Positions 19,601 to 28,066 of a stretch of DNA of 64,000 nt are shown in pieces. The DNA is taken from assembly GCA_020638955.1 (NCBI GenBank), contig JACKHO010000004.1, positions 62,001 through 126,000 of the forward strand, written 5' to 3'. The translations under genes and the position numbers were made by a program. The notes below the pieces were generated by a model. That model was not told the origin of the DNA, did not search any database, and saw nothing but the letters and a program-made list of their open reading frames with translations. The number at the start of each line of letters is the position of its first letter. Position 1 is the first letter of the stretch. The DNA is from Planctomycetaceae bacterium (GTDB lineage: Bacteria > Planctomycetota > Planctomycetia > Planctomycetales > Planctomycetaceae).

Positions 19601-20657
19601 CTCAGGAGCGACACGAGACGCCGCTGGCCGAGCGCGAAAGCTGGCTCGTGACTATCGGTTGCTGCATGTGGAGTTGGAAGAGCGTCCCGATCATCCGTTT
19701 ACATTGTTCAACCTTGGGATGACTTACGCCGATGATGGCAAGCACGAAGAGGCCATTAAGTTTTTGGAGCGCTGTCTGGAGGTTTCTGGTCCGGACGAGT
19801 CGCATGTTCGCAAGGCATATGCACTGCTGGTGAGCAGCCTGCATCAATCAGAGCGGCACGAGGCAGCACTTCGTCGCTGTACTGCTGGCTTGCAGCAGTT
19901 TCCGGGTGATCCCGAACTGCACTTCCGCCAGGGGATGATCAACCATCAGCTTGAGCAATTTGAGGCTGCGATTGCTGCCTATCAGTCTGCAATGGAATCT
20001 CAGGCGGAACGTCATTTCCAGAGTGCGGACTCCGGAATCAGCAGCTTCAAGGCACTGCATAATATCGCCCGGGTGTATGAGGATATGCAGCGGCCCGACT
20101 TGGCAGAAGCGGCCTGGCGACGCCTCACTGAAGACTATCCGTTCTATGGTGCTGGTTGGCAGGGTCTGGTGGACCTTCAGCTTGAACAACAGGACTGGTC
20201 GGCGGCAACAGCAACGGCCTCACGAATCGAACAGGCGTTTCCAGCCCCAAACGATTCAGCAGCATTCCGTGCGCGAATCCTGGAGGTTCAAGGTGACTGG
20301 AACGGAGCCAGGGAGGTTCTGGAGTCCTACCTCGGTTGCTACGAGAATCACGAACCGACACTGCGGCGACTCTGTCAGTTGCTGTTCATCCGGTTCGAGC
20401 CGACGGAGGCGCTGATCGCGCTGCAACGTCTGGAACAACTGGTACCGGATGATCCTTCCGTAAAGCACAACTTGGGAATGACGTGGTCTCGTCTGGGAAT
20501 ACACGACAAGGCCATCGAAGCCTTTCAGGCCTCACTACAGATACGGCCAAATTATGAAGCGACAGCCGAGTTGTTGGGGCAAGCGTACGAAAATCAGATC
20601 TTGGCGAAGCACGACGTCACACCATCAATGCCGCCGATCTCGCAGGGAGTTGAATGA
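16650..20657 (+). CDS. giant GT - methyltransferase - GT2 - GT2 - TPR protein
   Basis: The 1335-residue product is a fusion of several enzymes. Residues ~1-290 form a GT-B/CgeB-like transferase (MRVFEGLCSGSLLLTNDL). A class I SAM methyltransferase lies at ~315-440 (VLDIGCGAGRLG, CADVLEHLRDPE). A GT2 at ~524-740 has TSIVLVTFNQ, IVVDNGSTDATV and LLLNNDTLV. A second GT2 at ~815-1000 has ACLIVRNN, IVDTGSDDATP and FWMDSDDTLP, the DXD-like metal site. TPRs from ~1010 to 1320 follow. All donor-site aspartates are kept. The start has only a weak GGCGG. Such fusions suggest a one-protein assembly line for a methylated glycan. Confidence 0.85.
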   Translation: MTQRVAVIFDNRPRPETTGLYCRRALGELSQSGLIGDVEHLLPDDLHRVQPSQFDLFLYVDDGIQHSIREDLRPAIWWGIDTHVSFDRCLKMAAHCDFTWTAQSDGSERLRQEGIKSASWLPLACDPAIHGHRETEKRFDVGFVGNLFPGPREQLLRRLQAEFEQVFVGQAYFEQMAEVYSASRIVFNRSIANDINMRVFEGLCSGSLLLTNDLTDNGLAELFHDGVHVATYSEVEELLDKAKFYLQHLEIREQLSAAGRREVLQRHTYRHRMETILQAVEQQPARTVSAPTNGMMAKDSFYFDFPRPDVLALVPQNAQRVLDIGCGAGRLGESIKRRQDAHVVGIERDNTAAEIARHRLDEVHSGDICADDFEFPDAEFDCVICADVLEHLRDPESVLRKVSRWLKPGGTLVTSLPNVRNHTVVRSLLAGNWTYESAGLLDEDHVRFFTKREIEKLLFRCGFEIEAFQAVPGDGFAEWERNGRQRQLQIGPFQLHAGSEAEAEEFFAYQYLTRSRATHVPEYPLTSIVLVTFNQLEYTKQCLDSIQMRTVAPYELIVVDNGSTDATVQYLRSRRDVRLIENAENRGFPAAANQGIKAARGEQVLLLNNDTLVTTGWLTRMLTALHVDETVGLVGPLSNSVSGQQQIDVAYDDLAQLDGFAWELGKQQHHQQVAVDRLVGFCLLFRRQLVDAIGLLDEQFGIGNFEDDDFCRRAQSAGKRCVIATDAFVHHFGSVTFRNSGVDFAGLLNRNQQLYERKWASNGNESTSKNSASQQQHANPSRNGCDLPVTDAVGTSRPRFHLDETDGCLLKLRENRVQLSACLIVRNNECTIGPCLESLVRWVDEIVIVDTGSDDATPRICEEYGARVYHWPWRDDFAAARNESFKYALGHWIFWMDSDDTLPWECGEQLRKLADGNHDPQTLGYVMQVHCPGDEPTDVTVVDHVKLIRNQPGLNFEFRIHEQILPAIRRAGGNVAWTDIYVVHSGATRDAAGRARKLARDYRLLHVELEERPDHPFTLFNLGMTYADDGKHEEAIKFLERCLEVSGPDESHVRKAYALLVSSLHQSERHEAALRRCTAGLQQFPGDPELHFRQGMINHQLEQFEAAIAAYQSAMESQAERHFQSADSGISSFKALHNIARVYEDMQRPDLAEAAWRRLTEDYPFYGAGWQGLVDLQLEQQDWSAATATASRIEQAFPAPNDSAAFRARILEVQGDWNGAREVLESYLGCYENHEPTLRRLCQLLFIRFEPTEALIALQRLEQLVPDDPSVKHNLGMTWSRLGIHDKAIEAFQASLQIRPNYEATAELLGQAYENQILAKHDVTPSMPPISQGVE

Positions 20658-20687
20658 ACCAGGAATAAGTGTTCATAGGAGAGATTT

Positions 20688-20846
20688 GTGAAACAGTTTT
20701 CAGAGACATTGACGAAGCATTTTGCTGACGAAATCGGACCTGCCTCAGTTGCGAAAAGTTTTTGGAATTCATTTGACCGCGTACTACACGTGGAGGCAAC
20801 CCTTCGGAAGTACGAACGCCGTCACGAAACAGTTAACAGAACTTGA
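20688..20846 (+). CDS. 52-residue small protein
   Basis: The GTG start at 20688 lies six bases after a strong AGGAGAG. The product, MKQFSETLTKHFADEIGPAS..., is basic, helical and soluble, with a well-placed stop at 20846, 10 bases before the next gene. It sits between the giant transferase gene and the IscU-like gene in the same direction, so it is likely part of the same transcript. It resembles no family I know; size, ribosome site and position are the evidence. Confidence 0.55.
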   Translation: MKQFSETLTKHFADEIGPASVAKSFWNSFDRVLHVEATLRKYERRHETVNRT

Positions 20847-20856
20847 TACCAGGGTC

Positions 20857-21243
20857 ATGGCAATGGGACGCTTTTCAACCACCGTTATGGAGCACTTCCA
20901 AGATCCACAGAATCGCGGACGTTTAGAGTGCGCAGGACATTTTGGCGTTGTCGGCACGCCGGGCCGTGGCATGTTCTTCATCATGGCTCTGAATATCGAG
21001 AATGACATCGTGCTGGATGCACGATTCGACTGCAATGGTTGTGGAGCTTCTGTCGCAAGTGGCTCTGTCCTGACATCCATGATTCGCGGACGCTCTGTTG
21101 CTGAGTGCCAAGGCCTAGTCTCCGATGACTTGCTAACGAAGCTCGACGGGTTGCCAGTCGACAAGCGTCATTGCGCCGCCAACGCGATCACTGCTTTGCA
21201 GCGCGCAATTACCGGACAAGTAGACGGAGAAGGGAATACATGA
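20857..21243 (+). CDS. IscU/NifU-like protein lacking one cluster ligand
   Basis: The 128-residue protein matches the IscU fold (VMEHFQDPQNRGRLE; DARFDCNGCGASVASGS; VDKRHCAANAITALQRAI). IscU holds its 2Fe-2S cluster with three cysteines and an aspartate. Here the second (Cys62) and third (Cys106) are kept, but the first ligand motif, normally ACGD, reads GRGM at 36-39, so both Cys and Asp are missing. Cys25 and Cys59 are extra. ATG 20857 was chosen over an upstream start because the similarity begins there. It overlaps the next gene (ATGA) and is probably a repurposed scaffold, not a general Fe-S assembly protein. Confidence 0.75.
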   Translation: MAMGRFSTTVMEHFQDPQNRGRLECAGHFGVVGTPGRGMFFIMALNIENDIVLDARFDCNGCGASVASGSVLTSMIRGRSVAECQGLVSDDLLTKLDGLPVDKRHCAANAITALQRAITGQVDGEGNT

Positions 21244-21707
21244 TGAGGACAGCAACCGGTGAAGGGCGAGAAGCAGATCTTGCCGACTGTGAGTTTCGGC
21301 GTTTGACGCCCAATGTAAACGTGTATTTCTGTGCTCACACCAACGTGATTTCACGGAATTGTCAGGTGACGAAGGCTATTTGCCGTTCCTGCACGACATG
21401 GCAGTTGCCATGTGTTACCCCGCGTCTCCCTACTGATTGCGGCCACGGCGATGGTGCCCCAAGTCTCATTCAGATGGCTTGGAACCTCATCGATTCGATT
21501 GCTGAATTTGTAGCCGACGGTGCGACGATGGTCGACAAAGACGAGTATTCTCAGCGTCTGACGATTTGTGATTCGTGCGAGTTTCGCAAAGGTAATCGGT
21601 GCCGACGTTGCGGATGCAATCTTAAGTTAAAAGCCGCAGGCAGAGCATTTCAGTGCCCGGAAGGAAAGTGGCCCGGCACATCGACATCCACTAAGGAGCA
21701 ATCCTGA
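21240..21707 (+). CDS. Cys-rich zinc-ribbon-like protein
   Basis: The 155-residue protein has two metal-type modules. The first has C31-x-H33, then C48-x2-C51 (ICRSC). The second is a ribbon with C110-x2-C113, C121-x2-C124-x-C126 and C139 (ICDSCEFRKGNRCRRCGCNL). A hydrophobic-acidic helix lies between. GGAGAAGGG precedes ATG 21240, which overlaps the IscU-like stop; the stop overlaps the next start (TGATG). It has no enzymatic motif and may deliver or hold metal, or act as a protein adaptor for the flanking glycosyltransferases. Confidence 0.65.
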   Translation: MMRTATGEGREADLADCEFRRLTPNVNVYFCAHTNVISRNCQVTKAICRSCTTWQLPCVTPRLPTDCGHGDGAPSLIQMAWNLIDSIAEFVADGATMVDKDEYSQRLTICDSCEFRKGNRCRRCGCNLKLKAAGRAFQCPEGKWPGTSTSTKEQS

Positions 21708-23392
21708 TGAACCTTGTCGACTGCGAGTATCGAATCCCGGTGCCGCTTACCAATCAATTGAGCTGCGAACATCCGTTGGTGACTGTCGCCAATGGTATCG
21801 TGAATCCCGCCATCTGCCGCTCTTGCCATTTGGCGGGACCACGCCAGCCCCATTTGAAGCCGATACGACGCAATGGATACTCAAGTCGCTCCCTGTTCCG
21901 CGCGTCATCTGTAGCAATTGTTATACCTTGCCACAATTATGGGCGATATCTTGCGCAGGCGATAGAGAGTTGTCTGAACCAGCTCCACGCGGCTTCTGAA
22001 ATCCTCGTCATCGTGGATCGCTCCGACGATGACTCGACAGAGATCGCGGACAGATTCCGGGCGGAGGGAGTTCGTACGATTTGTGTCGACTATGGAAATG
22101 TCCACAAAGTGCGTCATCGCGGCTTTCAGGAAACATCATCGGACATCATTTGTTTTCTTGATGCGGACGATTGGATTGCCCCCGACTATCTTAAGTTGGG
22201 CTTGGAACATTTTGCCGACTACCGGGTGGGTATCGTGTATTCCGATTTACAACACTTTGGCAATACAAGCCGGTTGCAGACGTTTCCAGACCAATTGACT
22301 CCGCATGATCTGAGTCGACAGAATTACATTCATGCGGGCAGCTTGGTACGTCGTGACGCGCTCGATCTTACCAATGCGTTTGCCGTTGAATTGGAGCCTG
22401 TGGTCGCTTCTTGCACTGGTGACTGGTGGCTGTGGCGGCGCGTCGTCGAGTCCGGGTGGGTAGCGCGAAAGCAAGACGCCAAGTATCACTATCGGCGTCA
22501 CGACAGTTCAGCCCTGTCGCAACACGCCCAGAGTGTTTCGTACTTTGACTCAGCGGTGATGAGTCGAGAGGCCATCACGCTGTTTATTCCTTTGTCCGGT
22601 CGCAAGCGCCTCTGGCCCAAGTTACGGGAATTCTTGGATGAACAGCGGTGGCCGCATGAACAAATTCGACTGATTCTTTTCGATACATCGGGTGATGCCG
22701 AGTTTTCAGATCAGGTACGCTCGTGGATTTCACAGAATGACTATGCGGACACGCGGTACATTCAGCGCAGGGTGGCTTCACCGAGTCTGGCTGATCAACC
22801 CCGAAAGGAACATGCCAGCGAGGTCCGCCGTGCAATGGCAAAAATCTACAATTCGCTAAAGACAATCGTCAGCACGTCGTATGTGTGGATACTGGAGGAT
22901 GACATCATTCCACCGCTTAATGTGGCCCGACAGCTGTTAGAGCATTTCGATGTGTCAACAGGTTCGGTCGCGGCACCCTACCGCTCGCGATTCCACTCCG
23001 GCTACGTCGTATGGGAACACGAGACATCAAGCTACATGACACCGGGTGAAGGCGTGTCAAATGTTGGAGGCAACGGGTTTGGCTGTACGATCATCCGAAC
23101 AAGTCTTGTTCAGGACATGGCCTTTTCTCACGCCTACCGACTGCCCGACTTCGATCATGCGTTCTACGTGCATCTCAAGGCTCGGGGGTTCCAGGCCAAA
23201 GTTAACTGGGGAATGGAGTGTAAGCACTTCAATGCCAACGGAGAGGTTGTCGAAGTGAACAATGAAGTCTCAGCAATAAAAGGAGACTGTCGTCGGCAGA
23301 CAAGGCAAACGACGGAATCGCTTTCAATGGTCAATTCAAATTCTGGAGTTTCGAGCGGTCACACCAAGATGAACAGCGATTCAGTTGATTGA
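21707..23392 (+). CDS. bifunctional GT2-type glycosyltransferase with N-terminal Cys/His motif
   Basis: The 561-residue protein starts with the Cys/His module shared with its neighbours (LSCEHPLV ... AICRSCHL, residues 20-42). A GT2 domain runs from about 66 to 300 (VAIVIPCHNYGRYLAQAIES, ILVIVDRSDDDS, FLDADDWIAPDYL with the DXD-like metal site). A second GT2-like domain begins near 285 (TLFIPLSGRKRLWPK, ILEDDIIPPLN). The coupled TGATG start supports position 21707. It is cytoplasmic by lack of a signal and likely transfers sugars in the same pathway as the giant fusion upstream. Confidence 0.75.
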   Translation: MNLVDCEYRIPVPLTNQLSCEHPLVTVANGIVNPAICRSCHLAGPRQPHLKPIRRNGYSSRSLFRASSVAIVIPCHNYGRYLAQAIESCLNQLHAASEILVIVDRSDDDSTEIADRFRAEGVRTICVDYGNVHKVRHRGFQETSSDIICFLDADDWIAPDYLKLGLEHFADYRVGIVYSDLQHFGNTSRLQTFPDQLTPHDLSRQNYIHAGSLVRRDALDLTNAFAVELEPVVASCTGDWWLWRRVVESGWVARKQDAKYHYRRHDSSALSQHAQSVSYFDSAVMSREAITLFIPLSGRKRLWPKLREFLDEQRWPHEQIRLILFDTSGDAEFSDQVRSWISQNDYADTRYIQRRVASPSLADQPRKEHASEVRRAMAKIYNSLKTIVSTSYVWILEDDIIPPLNVARQLLEHFDVSTGSVAAPYRSRFHSGYVVWEHETSSYMTPGEGVSNVGGNGFGCTIIRTSLVQDMAFSHAYRLPDFDHAFYVHLKARGFQAKVNWGMECKHFNANGEVVEVNNEVSAIKGDCRRQTRQTTESLSMVNSNSGVSSGHTKMNSDSVD

Positions 23393-23405
23393 ACACACAG
23401 GCGGG

Positions 23406-24467
23406 ATGATGTCAGAGATTACATGCCATTCAATGCACTGTTTTCCGGGGCACGGTGATCGCTATTTCTGCGCTCACCCTCAGGTCACCGTGTTGAACTC
23501 CATCGTGACTACGTCCATCTGTCGAAGTTGTCCGCTCCGGTCGCTCCCTGCTCCTGAAAATCCTCGCCCAATACCCAGGCATTTACATCCGGCGCAAGAC
23601 TTGTTGCCATGTCTGTTTCAAGGACCAAGTAAGACCGAATCTGAAGCATTGAGTTGTCTTCACTCGAATCACGAAACCGCGTCGCTTGAAATCTGCCGAC
23701 ATTGTGACGACTTCGAGAGCCTGCTCTTAGTTGGAGGTGGCGGTATCAACACTTGGTCGGTTGGGGTGACTACGGCTCCCCGTCCACTGGAAACACTTGA
23801 ACGTACGTTAGAAAGTCTTGACGTGGCTGGATGGAGCCTCGTGCATGTCTTCGCCGAGCCGGACAGCCCCGTTTCACTGTCGGTTGATCCAAGCTACTGG
23901 CATCAGCGATCGCAAAAGCTGGGTGCATTCTCCAATTGGTATGTAGCGCTGACAGAACTTGTAATCCGTGATCCATTTGCAGACGCATACCTGCTGTGCC
24001 AAGACGACATTGTGCTGTGCCGCGATACGCGAGCGTACCTTGAGGAAACGCTTTGGTTGTCCGAACGACCTCAGGTAGTTTCTCCGTACTGTGCGGAGGT
24101 GCATGATTCCGGCGAGCAGAATGGATTCTTCGTAGCCAATGCCGGTTGGCATACGTGCGGCGCGTTGGCCCTGATCTTTCCAAACGCCATCGCTCGGTCA
24201 CTGCTCTGCGACAGTTTATTGTTGCATCATCGGCGAAATGGACCTCGTCACGGTCACTCGAACATCGATTCAATCATAGGACAATGGTGTCAACGTTCTG
24301 GCATCGCGTTTCTCATGCATGCTCCCAGTCTCGTGGAGCATATCGGTCACCACTCCAGTCTCTGGGGAGGGGAAACTCCTCCGTCGCCTCGTCGGCGTGC
24401 CGGGAGCTACCTGCCGAGCTCATTGTCAGTGCTTGATTGGTACCACAAAACTCATTCAGACAGTTAA
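23406..24467 (+). CDS. GT2-like glycosyltransferase with two Cys/His modules
   Basis: The product has about 353 residues. It opens with two copies of the local Cys/His module (YFCAHPQV...SICRSC and LSCLHSNH...ICRHC). A catalytic-like region follows (SVGVTTAPRPLETLERTLES; DAYLLCQDDIVLCRDTRAYL) in which QDD takes the DXD position of GT-A enzymes. ATG 23406 or the adjacent 23409 was chosen because a purine-rich GGCGGG lies close upstream; an upstream in-frame TTG overlaps the previous gene. The RHS gene begins 15 bases after its stop. Confidence 0.65.
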   Translation: MMSEITCHSMHCFPGHGDRYFCAHPQVTVLNSIVTTSICRSCPLRSLPAPENPRPIPRHLHPAQDLLPCLFQGPSKTESEALSCLHSNHETASLEICRHCDDFESLLLVGGGGINTWSVGVTTAPRPLETLERTLESLDVAGWSLVHVFAEPDSPVSLSVDPSYWHQRSQKLGAFSNWYVALTELVIRDPFADAYLLCQDDIVLCRDTRAYLEETLWLSERPQVVSPYCAEVHDSGEQNGFFVANAGWHTCGALALIFPNAIARSLLCDSLLLHHRRNGPRHGHSNIDSIIGQWCQRSGIAFLMHAPSLVEHIGHHSSLWGGETPPSPRRRAGSYLPSSLSVLDWYHKTHSDS

Positions 24468-24482
24468 CTCAGGAGTAGTCAC

Positions 24483-27400
24483 ATGACATCGCCATCAATA
24501 CCCGACATTCAGTGCTGCTGTTCAGGTGGAAGCACACGCTACTACCGGGTGATAGTTTCAGGGACAGCAAATGACCACTGCGATAGTTGTCCTTCTCAAC
24601 AAGAATTCATTATCGACATGACTGACCCGGAGGCATGCTTGGGGGTCCTCATGATTGACGGATTCTGTGGATATCGATGGATATCACTCGCCATTGAGGA
24701 TGATTGTGGAACTTACTCGTTTGTTGTCTCCCTTATTGGAACTGCCACGACTTGGCCAGCAACCACTGTGATTTGGAAGAAGTCTCAAGTTGAGAGTTGC
24801 CAAGAGAAACAGACGCTGATGTTTGTCAGTCAACTTGGCAAGGAATGTGAGTTTGAGAATACGACTGTCGAAGTCGTGCCAATCGCTCCAGCGTCACTTG
24901 ACGAAATCTCAGACCCATGCTTCACGCGACGTCAGTCGAAGTGTACAACCAAGGTAAATCAACCGAACCTTGGCGACTATTCCTGCGATTTAATCACCAA
25001 GTGCAGTGGATGCTGTAGTTGCAAGGATCAACCCAGTGTTCCAGGAACTACCTGTGGAAGTGGTGGGTCAGGCACCTGTGGTGGGTCGTGCGAAGTGAAT
25101 CTAAACCCAGAAAATGGCAATCTGGCTCTTTCCTTGGGGGCTCCGGCTGCCGGTTCGCAGAACCCTGCTCCAGAACTGACGGTGAATTCGCAGTGGGGAA
25201 TTGCAGGCGGGCTTGGATTTGGCGTGAGCAGCGCTATCATTTCGAAGGTCACTCCCGTTGGCACTACGGAAGCTGACGTTACGAAGTGTGATGGATCTGT
25301 CGACCGACATATTTGCAAGAACGCAAATGGTGATTACATTCCTCCACCGGACTCGACTGACCATCTCCACCAGAACCTTTCCGATGGAAGTTGGACGCTC
25401 AAAACAGTAGACAACATGGTGTTTGACTACAACTCAGCTGGGGTTCTGGTCAAGATCACCAGTGCGTGCGACAAGGAGTGGAATGTTGTTAACGCCAGCC
25501 CGAACTCGTATATTGAGGATGCCAATTCTCAGCGAACAACATTCTCATACGACGGCTCGGGCAAGATTCGCCGGATTGAAGACGTTTACAGTCGCATCAC
25601 AACGTTGTCTGTTGATGCCAATGGCGATCTCGTCAAGCACGTTTCACCAGAACTGTGCACGACGGAAATGCGGTACGATGCGAATCACAGACTGACTGCG
25701 CTGCTTGCCGCCGATGGGTGCCGCACATCGTTTGCCTATGATGTGAACGGATTTTGCGAGCGCATTCAACACCCAAATGGCGGCATCTATACCTACCAGT
25801 ATCTCGATTGGTACACGACGAAAGTCGTTGATCCGCTGAACCGTGTCACCACTCTGACGCACAACGTTTCACGGCAGGTTACAGCCACTGTTGATCCGCT
25901 TGGAAGCACTACGCAATTCTCCTATCAGGGACGACGGCTCAAGTCGCAGGTTACCGCAACTGGCGAACGAACGACGTATTCGTATGAGCGATTGGCGAAT
26001 GGAGTCGTGTTCCAAAATGCACGTGAGACGTCAACCGGTCGCACGACCACGCTCTACGACGCAAACTCCCGCGCGATTGCAACCATTAATCCGTTGGGCC
26101 AGCGAACGTCCTACACTTGGACAAGCGGTGGACGCCCGCTGGCGACGATCAACCCAATTGGTGCCCGCACGACGAATGTCTACAACGCAAGTAATCAGAT
26201 TGTGGCGCGAATCAATCCACTCGGCAATCGGATGACTACAGTGTTCGACACGGACGGTCAGGTCATTGCGTCAATCGACCCGCTCGGCAACCGCACCAGC
26301 TACACGTACGAGTACGGTCAACGGGTGACAACGAAGAACCCGCTGATTCAGGTCACCACGCTCATCTACGACCTTTCCAATCGGATTCTGGCGAATGTCG
26401 CCCCGAATGCAGCCCGTACCAGCTACTTGTACGACGCCGGTTGTCGCCGACAAGCAACCATCAATCCGGCGGGATACCGTACCAGCAGCATCTACAGTTG
26501 CGAGCAACTGGTTGCTGACGTCGACCCATTCGGCAATCGCACCTCGTACACTTACGACTCGAATGGTCGTCGGATTCGGATGACGAGTCCGTTGGGTGAC
26601 ATCTCGACGACTGTCTACGATTCCGTGGGCCGTGGTGTCGCGTCGATCAATCCGTTGGGTGATCGTTCGACGACGGTTTACGACAGCAGCAATCGTCCGG
26701 TGGCTCAAATCGATCCACTCGGCAACCGCTCCACAACGGTTTATGGTTCATCGGGCCGTGTCATTGCTCAGGTGAATCCGCTCGGTAAGCGGACGACGAA
26801 TGTCTATGACGCCGCTGGCCGTCAAGTTGCCACCATTAACCCATTGGGTGACCGCACAACGACCGTGTACGACGCCGCAGGCCGTGCGGTCGCTCAAATC
26901 AATGCCTTAGGGAATCGGTCCACAACGGTCTACAACAACGCCAATCAGGCCGTCGCTTCGCTCAACCCACTGGGGAATCGCAGCACGTCGGTCTATGACG
27001 CCGCCGGACGACCGGTTTCACAAATTGATCCGTTGCTCAGTCGGTCAACCACGACCTACAACGCCGCGAGCCAAGTCGTCGCTCAAATCGACCCACTGAC
27101 GAACCGATCCACCACTGTCTACAACTCTGCCGGGCAAACGGTGGCCTCCATCAACGCTCGGGGGTTCCGCAGTACCTCGGTCTACGACTCTGCGGGGCGT
27201 ACCGTCGCCAACATCAATGCACTGGGCGACCGCTCGACCTCGGTTTACGACAAGAGCCGTGTGGTGGCCTCGATTAACCCACAGGGGAACCGGACGACCA
27301 GCATTTTCGATGCGGCGGGACGGCAAATTGCGACTCAGGACAGCCTCAATCAGCGCTACACCACCATCTACAATGCCGCCAGCCAAATGGTGGCCTCGGT

Positions 27401-27983
27401 CGATCCGCTGCTCAACCGGACCACATCGGTCTATGACGACGCCGGTCGTGCTGTGGCACAGATCGATTCATTAGGTGATCGCACCACCACATTTTACGAC
27501 GGAGCCAGTCGGGTCGTTGCCACCCAGGACGCTGACAACCAGCGGAGTACCAACATCTACGACGCCGCTTCACGCCCTGTGGCGGAAATCAATGCATTGG
27601 GGAACCGTACGACTACGGTCTACGACGCCATCGGCCAAACGCAGGCGCTCGTCGACTCTGGAGCCAAGCGTTACTCGTTCACGTATGACGCAGCGAACCA
27701 GAAAACGCAGCAAATCGATCCGCTCGGTCGTCGTACCACCTCCGCGTACGACGCTGCCGGTCGCCAGACTCTACGAATCGACGCGCGCGGAAACCGCACC
27801 ACCTACACGTTTAACGCCAACAGCCAACTGCTGACCCGGCGTTACCCAGATGGTGCCCGCACGTCATTTACGTATGACGAAGTCGGCAACCGTACGGCCA
27901 TGGAGAACGCCAGCGTCTCGGTCACGGCCACCTACGACGGCCTCAACCGCCGGGACGACAACACCACCAACTACCTGGTTTAG
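24483..27983 (+). CDS. RHS/YD-repeat protein, N-terminal and central part
   Basis: The 1166-residue product has a Cys-rich N-terminal region of ~200 residues (QCCCSGGST; CSGCCSCKDQ) with no classic signal peptide. A linker with a Gly-rich plug-like segment (WGIAGGLGFGVSSAIIS) follows. From residue ~330 there is an array of YD repeats of about 21 residues (NPLGDRTTTVYDAAGRAVAQ type), encoded by 63-base near-identical units. AGGAG lies before the ATG. The frame ends at 27983 without the RHS core closure, which is found in a separate downstream gene (28067), so this gene probably builds the shell of a two-part RHS particle. Confidence 0.85.
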   Translation: MTSPSIPDIQCCCSGGSTRYYRVIVSGTANDHCDSCPSQQEFIIDMTDPEACLGVLMIDGFCGYRWISLAIEDDCGTYSFVVSLIGTATTWPATTVIWKKSQVESCQEKQTLMFVSQLGKECEFENTTVEVVPIAPASLDEISDPCFTRRQSKCTTKVNQPNLGDYSCDLITKCSGCCSCKDQPSVPGTTCGSGGSGTCGGSCEVNLNPENGNLALSLGAPAAGSQNPAPELTVNSQWGIAGGLGFGVSSAIISKVTPVGTTEADVTKCDGSVDRHICKNANGDYIPPPDSTDHLHQNLSDGSWTLKTVDNMVFDYNSAGVLVKITSACDKEWNVVNASPNSYIEDANSQRTTFSYDGSGKIRRIEDVYSRITTLSVDANGDLVKHVSPELCTTEMRYDANHRLTALLAADGCRTSFAYDVNGFCERIQHPNGGIYTYQYLDWYTTKVVDPLNRVTTLTHNVSRQVTATVDPLGSTTQFSYQGRRLKSQVTATGERTTYSYERLANGVVFQNARETSTGRTTTLYDANSRAIATINPLGQRTSYTWTSGGRPLATINPIGARTTNVYNASNQIVARINPLGNRMTTVFDTDGQVIASIDPLGNRTSYTYEYGQRVTTKNPLIQVTTLIYDLSNRILANVAPNAARTSYLYDAGCRRQATINPAGYRTSSIYSCEQLVADVDPFGNRTSYTYDSNGRRIRMTSPLGDISTTVYDSVGRGVASINPLGDRSTTVYDSSNRPVAQIDPLGNRSTTVYGSSGRVIAQVNPLGKRTTNVYDAAGRQVATINPLGDRTTTVYDAAGRAVAQINALGNRSTTVYNNANQAVASLNPLGNRSTSVYDAAGRPVSQIDPLLSRSTTTYNAASQVVAQIDPLTNRSTTVYNSAGQTVASINARGFRSTSVYDSAGRTVANINALGDRSTSVYDKSRVVASINPQGNRTTSIFDAAGRQIATQDSLNQRYTTIYNAASQMVASVDPLLNRTTSVYDDAGRAVAQIDSLGDRTTTFYDGASRVVATQDADNQRSTNIYDAASRPVAEINALGNRTTTVYDAIGQTQALVDSGAKRYSFTYDAANQKTQQIDPLGRRTTSAYDAAGRQTLRIDARGNRTTYTFNANSQLLTRRYPDGARTSFTYDEVGNRTAMENASVSVTATYDGLNRRDDNTTNYLV
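25850..27880 (+). repeat. 63-bp tandem coding repeats (YD units)
   Basis: Across this stretch the gene repeats a 63-base unit about 30 times with variations. Each encodes a 21-residue YD unit such as NPLGNRSTTVYGSSGRVIAQ. The repeats are in frame and coding, so copy number can vary without frame loss. Confidence 0.8.
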
Positions 27984-28002
27984 TTGGTCAGCAAAGCAAT
28001 GG

Positions 28003-28027
28003 CTGCGGGGATTCCTGTTCCCCGCAG
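28003..28027 (+). other. hairpin between the two RHS genes
   Basis: A 9-bp perfect stem (CTGCGGGGA/TCCCCGCAG) with a seven-base loop lies between the stop of the long RHS gene and the start of the RHS cassette. It has no U tract. It could attenuate transcription into the cassette, stabilise the mRNA end, or mark an old junction. Confidence 0.5.
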
Positions 28028-28066
28028 TCTCGAATACACGTACAATCAACCAATTGGAGAAATGTG

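Noticed and set aside
21171..21239. A longer N-terminus for the Cys-rich protein
   Set aside because: It would lie within the IscU-like gene; the ATGA overlap and GGAGAAGGG favour 21240.
25850..27880. Regular ~63-base repeats that might suggest a CRISPR-like or satellite array
   Set aside because: They are in-frame, coding and have no unique spacers; they are YD-repeat units of an RHS protein.
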